DNA of 64,000 nucleotides, from positions 434,001 to 498,000 of the forward strand of contig JAJAGP010000250.1 in assembly GCA_025084515.1 (NCBI GenBank), read 5' to 3'. The notes beneath the pieces are model-generated. The model had not been told where the DNA came from, did not search any database, and was given only the letters and a program-made list of their open reading frames with translations. The position numbers were made by a program, and so were the translations under genes. Each line of letters begins with the position of its first letter. Within the stretch, counting starts at the first letter, position 1. The DNA is from Ancistrus triradiatus. Taxonomy: Eukaryota > Chordata > Actinopteri > Siluriformes > Loricariidae. This document shows positions 55,950-64,000 of this stretch, one piece after another.

Positions 55950-56152
55950 GTTTTACATTTACATTTACAGCATTTAGCAGACGCCCTTATCCAGAGCGAC
56001 TTACAATTGGATACAGTCATACAATCCAAGCAATTGTGGGTTAAGGGTCTTGCTCAAGGACCCAACCATGGTAGCTTGGCAGAGGTGGGATTTGAACCCT
56101 GGACCTTTTGGTCCATAGTCCAGTACCTTAACCACTAGGCTACCACAGTCCA
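55950..56152 (-). mobile_element. tRNA-derived SINE, minus strand
   Basis: The tail is at the left ('acatttacagcatttagcag', 'cgcccttatccagagcgact') and the tRNA-like head at the right ('gggatttgaaccc', 'accttaaccactaggctacc'). It is near full length, with little decay. Confidence 0.9.
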
Positions 56153-56172
56153 CAGTGATCTTCTCCAATAAG

Positions 56173-56280
56173 TCAAATCAAATATAATTATACAGGGTTT
56201 TTTATAATGGAGCATTATCTTAAAGCTTTACAACTATTTCTAGCCTAGGGCAACAGTGGCAAGGGAAAAACTCCCTAAAC
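56173..56280 (-). mobile_element. L2 3'-end fragment, minus strand
   Basis: 'agtcaaatcaaatataatta' with 'ttttataatggagcattatc' and 'ggcaacagtggcaagggaaa' repeats the first 170 bp of the L2 3' end seen at 47042-47200, diverged and with internal deletions. Confidence 0.75.
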
Positions 56281-56286
56281 ATTATA

Positions 56287-58651
56287 CACACGTGGACGAA
56301 ATTGTTGGTACTCCTCAGTTAATGAAAGAAAAACCCACAATGGTAACAGAAATAACTTTAATCTGACAAAAGTAATAATAAATACAAAGTCTATGAAAAT
56401 GAACAAATGAAAGTCAGACATTGCTTTTCAACCATACTTCAACAGAATTATTTAAAAAAATAAACTCATGAAACAGGCCTGGACAGAAATGATGGTACCC
56501 CTGAAAAGTGTGACCAAAGGGACATGTTAAATCAAGGTGTGTTCACTAATTAGCATCACAGGTGTCTACAATCTTGTAATCAGTCAGTGGGGCCTAATAG
56601 AGGGCGTCAGGTAGTCGAACTGTGCTGTTTGGTGACAAGGTGTGTACACACTCAACATTGACCAGAGCGAAGCAAAGAAAGAGAGGTTGTGTCTCAGGGA
56701 CAATTCAAAAAAAGAAAGAAAATTATAGACAAAGGAATGAAAACATGTTAATAGGTGAAATGACAGTAGGGATATAATAAAGACCAGTCGTCCAAACGGA
56801 GGCGTTGATTTAATGGAAGGTCACTGAAGGGTGAGCTGACAAGGTTTTGACGAGTAAAGTAAAACAGTGAAGGGTATAAGAAGTTGGGAACCGGGTGGGG
56901 GGGGAAGAAGGGGGGGGGCACGAGGAGAGGGGACAGAGGGGGGGGGGAATACTTACTGAACGCGGAACAAGTGCGGGACACACGGCGTAGGGAAAGTAAG
57001 CCAACGACTACCCTAGTCAAAACATCGGCACACAGATCCCTCCTGACAGACCCTTACATGGATGTGTCAATCTCTGTGCAACTACAAGACAACACACCAC
57101 GAGAGATGCAGGCGCAAACTACCAGTAATACGACATACTACATGGATATAATCCACACAATGGTCATTCCCCGGAGCCCAGCAGGGAAGTGGCATACACT
57201 TCATAAAAGGGGGGGGGGGAGGTGGACCTGGCTGCTGATTGTCAGCGCTGAGACTCCTGAGACATGACTGAATTTCATCGAATGAAACAATCAGTGTCAG
57301 AAAATCAAAGAACAAAAAAACCAAATCGAGCGATCGATTAAATAATTGATCCAAAAGGTGGATTAAAGGGAAAAGGGGGAAAGACGACAGGACAAGGAGG
57401 AGGGACACCGATTAGTAAGTGTGAAAACAAACAAGGTAAAAAACAGCCAGACTGTGGAGTTTGCAAGACCGTCCAAACATTGACCAATGCCACAACTCTT
57501 GCTGGGAGAAAAAAGATTGGTCAACTAAAATGAAGACAGAGGGGGAGGAAAAAAACAAAAAAATGGAAGGCTTTTAATGTGGAAAACAAGGGACACTATG
57601 CAGGCATACTATGTTCACGAAAGAAAAAAACGGTAAAAATGAAAAGGGCATAAAACAAATACAGAGACCACGTCCCTACAAAAAGTAAGGAGTGCAACTG
57701 TAAATAGTGCGGTGCTCGAAATGGGTGATGATATCTTAGGGGGGTGCTGGGGGCGATGGCGCTAGTCAGTTGAAATAGCAATCTAAGAAAGAACACCAGA
57801 AAGGGAAGTGGTTTTGACTCCACGTAAGTATCTATAGGGGGGTATCACAAATGGGAAGGCTGCCCAAGTGACAGTGGAGGGAAAGCTTGATGTGTCAAGT
57901 AGACAAAGGTGCGGGCGAAGGGGGGTATCATGAAGTATATCACATCGAAAAAATAAAAAACGGAGGATTAAAAAAGGGTGACCCAAAAAAAGACGGCACC
58001 AATCTAAAAACACCACGAGGAGAATGGCTAAGATGAAAACAACACTGGGGGACTAATGTCTGGAGTTTGTCCGGATTCAAATATGGGAGTGAGGGGGGCG
58101 GGCGCATGAAGCCCTAAAGGAAGCCGATACTTGAGGCAAAAAAATGCTAGTTGGGGAAGGGGTGACAAAAAGCGTGAAACAAAAAAAAATGGCCGTCTGG
58201 AAAGAAAGGGCAACGCCTGGTCGGGCAGGAAACTGTGTGACGGAACAAAAGTAGTCGAGGTTTGTAGCCACTACATGGGGCGATGCAGTTGGAGTGCCAA
58301 AGAAGGAGAGCCTTGGAATCTGAGGGGGGGGCCCAAAATACTCTGCTGAGAGCTTGCAGAAGTCTCACTGACAGATACAGGAATCGTTTGATTGCAGTGA
58401 TTGCCTCAAAAGGTTGTGCAACAAAATATTAAGTTAAGGGTACCATCATTTCTGTCCAGGCATGTTTCATGAGTTTATTATTTTAAATAATTCTGCTGAA
58501 GCATGGTTGAAAAGCAATGTCTGACTTTCATTTGTTCATTTTCATAGACTTTGCATTTATTATTACTTTTGTCAGATTAAAGTTATTTCTGTTACCATTG
58601 TGGGTTTTTCTTTCATTAATTGAGAGGTACGAACAATTTTGTCCACGTGTG
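56287..58651 (+). mobile_element. Tc1-like element, family C, with abnormal interior
   Basis: The terminal inverted repeats are about 210 bp and well preserved (left 'cacacgtggacgaaattgtt', right the complement), flanked by TA at 56285-56286 and 58652-58653. The leader to about 56745 and the 3' part from about 58350 read as ordinary Tc1 sequence. The 1.6 kb between is far longer and much noisier than a Tc1 gene should be, with many runs of 7-9 G and A. Confidence 0.88.
56690..58420 (+). pseudogene. Tc1 transposase region, scrambled
   Basis: Short islands in the right order still recall a Tc1 transposase gene: 'gaaaattatagacaaagg' at the start, 'aaacagccagactgtggagtttg' broken up near 57440-57465, 'ctgggagaa' (57501), 'ggctaagatgaaaacaac' (58026), 'ggccgtctgg' (58190) and an intact 3' end from 'tgcagaagtctcactgacag' (58355). 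Between islands the match collapses through insertions. No open frame survives. This could be sequencing error in an intact copy rather than true decay. Confidence 0.6.
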
Positions 58652-58654
58652 TAA

Positions 58655-61020
58655 GTAGGGTTGGGTATGGTTTGCATTTTATTAATTCTGCTTCTGCTTG
58701 TCAATTCCAAGTTTTGATTCCAGAATGGTTCCAAAATGTGCCAAATATATACATGTTATATTGCAACTTCAAAAGTAATAATTTTTACATTAAGCAAGTT
58801 AAAAAGCTAAAACAATTAACTACGAAAACCAAACTTCTCTTTGTTATTACAGCTCAAAAATAATCTCTAAATTTAAATGGGAAGAAAAAAACCTGAACGT
58901 AAAATTTATTCCTTTAATTTGGATCACAGATTCACCGTTTCAGCAGTAGAGGTTACTTAGGGGTGCGCAGTTGGTTGAACCCGGTATACTGCTGAAGCTC
59001 ACTATCTTCTAGGAATTCTTGGAGTTTGGATTTTGGATTGATTTTGATACCCAACCCTGGTTAAAAGGAAGACATTTTGGAAGGAACGAGAGTGAAAAAG
59101 GCATCCTGTTGAACGTAAAGTATAAAACATGGAGTGGTTTGGATTCCACTGGCATCCTACAATGCTCCCTGTCCATTTTTGGGTTCATATGATGTGCAGT
59201 TGATTTAGAACATTCCAAATTCCTTTGTCTGAGGTCTTTGTATGTTCTACGCGTATCGCATTTCGGGTTCAGGCAGCAAATCTAAATCCTCGCACTGTAG
59301 AGAAAATAAACTTTGTTTTCAGGGGTATTCAGGATCAGGACTTATTCTGGTCACGCTCGGCTCCTGCGGTTGCTTCCTGACGTGCATAATGTGGACAGTT
59401 GCTAGACATTTGGGTTCACCTCCGGTTAAGGCAGCTACCTGACAAAAAACAGTAATAAAACAGAAAGGCCAAAAGAGTCACGAATGTGAGGAACATGCAG
59501 AAAGCAGAGCAATCCTTCAGCCGAGATGAAACTGAGCTGCTGTGCGTAAACAACTGTTCCTACAAAATGTTTAAGCAATTAGACGGAGCTATCGCAGAAA
59601 CCAATTACGATCCTCACTAACTGAATGGTAGCTTGAAGGGAAAATTACAGCACTTAAATAGAAAAGCAGCTGTCCTCGATCGCATCGTAATGAAGAAACC
59701 TAAACAAGTATGAGCCGAAGTTTGTGGGTAATTTAGGTGAAATATTGAAGCCTGGTGGAGTAAGGCCGGGCTTTAAGAGCAGACATAAATTACTTGCTAA
59801 TAATTAAGTCGCTTAACGTGAACCGTAAACTGGGCTATTCTCAGTTGTGGATTTTAAAGCGGCTGTTAAATTCCATGCATTAAACTGTCTGTGAACCAGA
59901 TGCAAACCACGTGTTACACCATATCAGTTCGAACTCCTCCCAAAACATGAGCTTCTCCTCACTTAATCTCCTCACGCCGATTCGGTCTATCTCAAGGAAC
60001 AGAGAGCTCTGGCTACGCTGGCATCACTTCACGCCCCTGCCCGAGAGTCTGAGAGTCATTAACGAATTGTCAAGCACGGACAGTTACGATCACAAACACG
60101 AACATGAACATGCTCTTCGCACAAAAGCGTCGTTGTCGTGCTGCACACTCGAGTCCTGGTCACTTATTTTCCGTCCGTCTGCTCACATACAATGACACCA
60201 CAACCCGAATAACACATTAGCACAGGCCGAGTTGTGAGCATAACACAAATATCTCTGAAAAAGCTCTCACTCGTTTTGCAGCGTTCGATCTCCTGTTTCA
60301 GATCAATACCCGAGATAAAATGTCCAGACTAAGGTTCGATCAGTTTAACGAGGTGTGTTTGGATCTGAACAGGTTTACGTCGACAGCATGTGTGTTACAG
60401 AAAACTTCAATCAACTAAAATAGAAGGAAATGTTTAATTCAGTTCTAAAAAATAACCTTTAGATTCAATTCATATTCAGCCATATCTAATGTATACCTTT
60501 AAAGCAAGCTGTCTTTTATTTTCTTAGATTTTATTTTTTTTATTTTATTTTAAATGTTTGGCTTAAAACTGAAGAAAAGAAAATAATAGAAACAATAAAA
60601 ATCAATAAAAATGGAAAGCCACAAAAAGCTAATCAAACTGAGCAAAACACAAAAAGGTGTTTGTGTGTTTGTTTGCTGTTTTGTTTTTTAAATGACACAT
60701 TTAATCATATAAATCTATAACATAATATAATAAGATAAAGGTGCAGTCGTGTAGAAATTAATATAAAGCAGGTGTCTTTTACTTTATTTTATTATATTTT
60801 AATTGTTTGGATTAAAATGAAATGAAAGAAAATAATAGAGAAAAAAATCCATAAAGATGGAAAGCCACAGAAATAACAACTGTTACCTCATGAACAAGCT
60901 GAGCAAAAAAAACTAAAGTTTTTGCCTTTGCATTTTCTGAATGACACATGTAATAATATAAATCTATAACGTAATAAAATAAAAATCAATATGTTCTTCT
61001 TTTTTAATTCTTATCAGACT
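58655..61020. other. Unique non-coding sequence
   Basis: No gene or repeat is recognised. 59480-60350 has balanced composition and might contain regulatory DNA. 60480-61000 is AT-rich, and two similar blocks ('aatggaaagccacaaaaagc' at about 60610 and 'gatggaaagccacagaaata' at about 60855) suggest a local duplication of about 245 bp. Confidence 0.4.
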
Positions 61021-61024
61021 GAAA

Positions 61025-61145
61025 ATTGGTTCTGCAATGGACTGGCATACTGTCCACGGCATGCCTATGTATGCGCCCTGCATCTTCCTGGTAGAGGGGG
61101 CACAGCCACTGTGATCCTGACCTGGAAAAGCGGATAGAAAATGTG
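61025..61145 (-). mobile_element. Old interspersed repeat (fish SINE/LINE-tail type)
   Basis: Read on the minus strand, 'ccgcttttccaggtcaggat' and 'ccagtccattgcagaac' show the same order of words as 41131-41245, strongly diverged. Confidence 0.5.
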
Positions 61146-61228
61146 CAAAATGACAATTAAAATTACTTTTAAAGTGTTTCCTAGATGTTCACACATTCTC
61201 GACAAAGCCTCTCATTGCTGGCCATCCC

Positions 61229-61229
<1 letters not shown>

Positions 61230-61287
<58 letters not shown>

Positions 61288-61288
61288 G
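61230..61288. repeat. (TTA)n microsatellite
   Basis: About 19 uninterrupted ATT units. Confidence 0.95.
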
Positions 61289-61516
61289 TGGCAAAGAATA
61301 ATATTTAAAACAACTTCTGCAGGATTATGCAAAAGTTTAGAATCTTTCAACTTTAAGTGTGCAAATATGTCACATTAAACTCCGTTCCCTTTACAGAATG
61401 CTATTTAATATTCCGTTTCAAACTGGGTCCAAATGGAACACTGACGTCTCACTGGGAGCGTGGACAGACCTACTTTGGCCATTCTTAGCGTGCCCAGTGG
61501 GCATATCCATAGCCCG

Positions 61517-61762
61517 TTAGCTCAGTGGTGGGCATGAAGAATAAGATGTCAGGATGAAGAGCTTGTGTGAGTCACAGCAGAGAGTGTGTTTATCGTGGGA
61601 GGGCGTTCCATTCTCAATCACAAACCTCTTCAATAAGTCATGGCCTTTCTCTGTGCAGTCACAGAAATCGTCTATTTTGGTAAAAGCCCACACGCCCATT
61701 TTACACAGCGCTTCTTCTGAAATCCACCGCCCCCTCAGCTCAGCCATCCATATTTCATAACT
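61517..61762 (-). CDS. Candidate terminal coding exon, unidentified protein
   Basis: On the minus strand a possible splice acceptor (pyrimidine-containing 'ccccactttcacag', ending at 61763) is followed by 81 open codons in phase 0 and a TAA at 61517-61519. The peptide is not low-complexity: Trp, acidic and basic residues are mixed, with six cysteines, including a CDC, a CC pair and stretches such as RGRWISEEALCKMGVWAF and IDDFCDCTEKGHDLLKRF. Without splicing, an ATG at 61747 would give 76 codons. I do not recognise the family. No upstream exon was found within the window. It may be a real exon, a relic or chance. Confidence 0.4.
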   Translation of the reverse strand, partial: SYEIWMAELRGRWISEEALCKMGVWAFTKIDDFCDCTEKGHDLLKRFVIENGTPSHDKHTLCCDSHKLFILTSYSSCPPLS

Positions 61763-61789
61763 CTGTGAAAGTGGGGCCAGCTCAGACTC

Positions 61790-62098
61790 TTACAGACCTT
61801 CCTTACTTACCTTCTCCTTATCCAGCCCGGATAACGATTTACCCCAAACTAGTAAGCAGACGCCACTCAGTCCATCATCTTGCTCTTAACCAAAAGTACA
61901 CAAGGTTCTGCATCAGATGAACAAAAACTGTGAGAGAGAGAGAAAAAAAAATCGAGAACGAGATGGCGCCTCAATGCATGCTCACATGCTGAGCACATCC
62001 AAATCTCAGAAGAGCTTTTTTTTTCTGAAGCGGTGAGCACATTGAATATTGATGCTTTCTTCCTGCATGCAGAGACTTTTATCTCTGTGTCCCTCCAT

Positions 62099-62100
<2 letters not shown>
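61790..62100. other. Unique non-coding sequence
   Basis: No feature is recognised before the CA tract. Confidence 0.4.

Positions 62101-62154
<54 letters not shown>
62101..62154. repeat. (CA)n microsatellite
   Basis: About 26 CA units without interruption. Confidence 0.95.
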
Positions 62155-62155
<1 letters not shown>

Positions 62156-62279
62156 TACCTTTTACTTCATCACTTCAGGGAAGCAGTGATGCAGCATCAT
62201 CCAACAGCAGCCGCTCTGACATCCTGCTCCATCTAATCAGCCACAAGAGACCCTGAAGTGTCCAGAACTTACAGATAAG

Positions 62280-62790
62280 GAACCTATAAGGGCAAAATTC
62301 TAACATATAATACAGTGAAACTATGTAAACAGGAACTACGGAGGAAAGAAAGTAAGAACTAATACAACTTGGAGGAACCAAACTAATATAGAAGGGTAGA
62401 ACAGTGTAAACAGGACTTATAATGGAACCAAACCAAGAAGTAATGTAACAAGGTAGAACTGTGTAAACAGTCCATAGAGATGAACCAAACAAGGAACTAA
62501 TAATAAAAATGTAGAACAGTGTATAAGTTAAAATGGAACCAAACAAAGAGTGATTATAGCAAGGTAAAACAAGCCATAGACAGAAACTAAAAAAGGAACT
62601 AATAACTTGTGTAAAAAGACTGTATAATGCAACCAAACCGAGAACTAATTTAATAGTGTATATTAGTGTAAACAGGCCCTCTAGAGTAACAAGAACAAGG
62701 ACTAATTTAAGGTAGATTAATGTAAACAGAACTAAAATAATACTGTGGAACCGTATAAACAGGTTCTAGATATACCCAAGACCCAGTACA
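62280..62790 (+). repeat. Diverged minisatellite, ~65-bp period
   Basis: Phrases 'gtagaacagtgtaaacagg', 'ataatggaaccaaacc' and 'aagaactaat' recur in that order seven or eight times at about 55-80 bp spacing, with heavy substitution. No coding. Confidence 0.7.
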
Positions 62791-62873
62791 GTTAAGATCA
62801 TACAAAGCTAAATTGGTAAGTTTTCCAGATTCCCTCTCTGTGGTGGAGGCATGAGCTGCAGGGTCTGGGTTGG

Positions 62874-62925
62874 TACACATATAGCGTTTAGCAGATGCCT
62901 TTATCCAAAGCTGAACCTCTGAAGG
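62874..62925 (-). mobile_element. SINE tail fragment
   Basis: 'tagcgtttagcagatgcctttatcca' (26 bases in the sequence; key words GTTTAGCAGATGCC and TTTATCCA) corresponds to the tail of the SINE at 55950-56152. The head is absent. Confidence 0.6.
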
Positions 62926-63715
62926 TCGAAGGTGACGTCGCGTTGGTAGAAACGACCCTGAAGCGACGGTGGAATTAGCGAGCTGCTAAACGGAGCTGCA
63001 TTACTGCACCGTTACAAGAAATCATTTTCAGAGACAACGCAGAGAAAATGGATTTATATTAACCACCAGAAATAACGGTCGAACCTCCACAGCGATGGTT
63101 CATTCACATCCCGGAGATGGGGAGAGACGGGGCGAAGCGAGAAAACACACGTCGTGCCCTTGAGGAGAAACGATTCAGCCATCAGATTTGCACTTACGGA
63201 GGCGGCTCGAGCCGAAATGGGAGCTGAGTAGAATAAAATTTCATGCTACATTAGATGGTGTGAGGGCTCGCAGCTGTCGGCAGGTTCCCTCACCTTTAGC
63301 TGACGCGGTGAATCTTACACGCCTTACACCGTGTGCACACACACACACACACACACACACAGTCTTACATTGTGTTCAGAGTGGATTTGTTATTAACCAT
63401 CATTTTTTCTTTACACTTCATTACACTTCTCATACACTTTACATTACATCACTTGTATCTCGGGTAAAGCCACGGGTGTCTGCTGCTGTTGCTGCTGCAG
63501 GTTTCGATTCTCGTAATTCCTTAACCGGTTCTGCGCCTTAAATCCCGTTATTATTATGAAATTCATAATGAGTTTCAGTGACATCAGGTATATGGTTTTG
63601 TATTTATATATTAAAGAGATATTAGAGTTTTATCATGACCTGTTGCCTGTTGTTTTCTCTGAGAAAGCTATTAGCAACTTTTATAGACTGTGTTCCTAAT
63701 TTTAGGACCAGTATG
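62926..63715. other. Unique non-coding sequence with (CA)n
   Basis: A CA tract lies at 63337-63361. No gene is recognised. An open frame spanning 63188-63541 reads through the CA tract and looks random. Confidence 0.45.
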
Positions 63716-63717
63716 TA

Positions 63718-64000
63718 CAGTCTGGCCACTTTATTAGGTACACCCTTCTAGTACCAGCCTTCAGAACTGCCTTAATTTGAGATGATTTGAATTTTGACCC
63801 GTCAGGAGACGGTACCCTGTGCTCATAAAGAGGTGTATAGGTGCACACGGTCAGCGCAATACTCGGGTAGGCTGTGGGTGTAAACAATGCTCAGTTGGTA
63901 TTAAGGGGCCCAAAGTGTGCCAAGAAAATACCCCCTACGCCATTACACCACCAATAGCAGCCTAAACCTTTGGTACAAGGATGAATCCATGATTTTTTCG
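63718..64000 (-). mobile_element. Tc1-like family D element, partial, runs off the window
   Basis: The terminus 'cagtctggccactttattag' follows TA at 63716-63717. Read on the minus strand, the interior shows the family's C-terminal gene blocks: a 'ctattggtggtgtaatggc' stretch, 'ttcttggcacactttgggcc' and 'ccttaataccaa'. A deletion joins the latter to the 3' end. The other end lies beyond base 64000. Confidence 0.75.

Noticed and set aside
56748..58368. Many frames of 60-127 codons on both strands
   Set aside because: They fall in the noisy interior of the Tc1-C element, with G and A runs. No homology is recognisable.
62033..62236. Frames of alternating Thr-His or Cys-Val
   Set aside because: Direct translation of the (CA)n tract.

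Overview
The window reads as teleost fish nuclear DNA. The evidence is several fish-type Tc1/mariner elements with TA target duplications, an L2-type LINE ending in an ACTTG-like tail, tRNA-derived SINEs sharing a fish 3' tail, many AT/CA/ATT microsatellites, and long AT-rich non-coding stretches. The repeat mix would suit an otophysan such as a catfish, but that is only an impression. There are no bacterial features, and no complete host gene is visible.

Layout. 1-7.2 kb: unique DNA with a Tc1 remnant and two copies of one Tc1 family (A). 7.2-11.8 kb: a rearranged LTR locus made of a solo LTR with a 5-bp target duplication, a repeated flank, a gag-like ORF, long in-frame tandem arrays and a nested 3' LTR. 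11.6-12.0 kb: a CpG-rich stretch. 13.6-16.7 kb: a second LTR element whose 5' LTR carries a tRNA-like insertion. 16.8-24.6 kb: unique sequence with decayed repeats. 24.6-25.2 kb: a GC-rich block ending in a plausible short first coding exon with a splice donor. 25.2-30.9 kb: possible intron. 31-33 kb: a broken third Tc1-A copy, then purine-rich DNA enclosing a pogo-like element. 33.5-36.8 kb: a third LTR element, complete, with target duplication GATGG. 37-43.3 kb: AT-rich non-coding DNA. 43.4-45.0 kb: a Tc1 of another family (B). 47.0-51.2 kb: an L2 LINE on the minus strand, recently inactivated. 51.2-51.6 kb: a second pogo-like copy. 53-56.3 kb: SINEs, L2 tails and a Tc1 scrap. 56.3-58.65 kb: a third Tc1 family (C) whose ends are clean but whose middle looks like uncorrected sequencing noise. 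58.7-64 kb: unique DNA with an unidentified candidate terminal exon on the minus strand, a decayed minisatellite and a Tc1 end running off the window.

The most interesting pattern is that all three LTR elements share one architecture. Each has a short Gag-like reading frame, then long tandem arrays with unit lengths divisible by three (27, 30 or 51 bp) that stay open as Ser/Pro/Val-rich peptide repeats. None shows a visible protease, reverse transcriptase or integrase. They look like gag-only, non-autonomous Ty3/Gypsy-type elements that must be copied by machinery supplied elsewhere. Arrays of this kind have also grown inside LTR sequence in two of the elements. The other mobile elements here are mostly dead or deletion derivatives.
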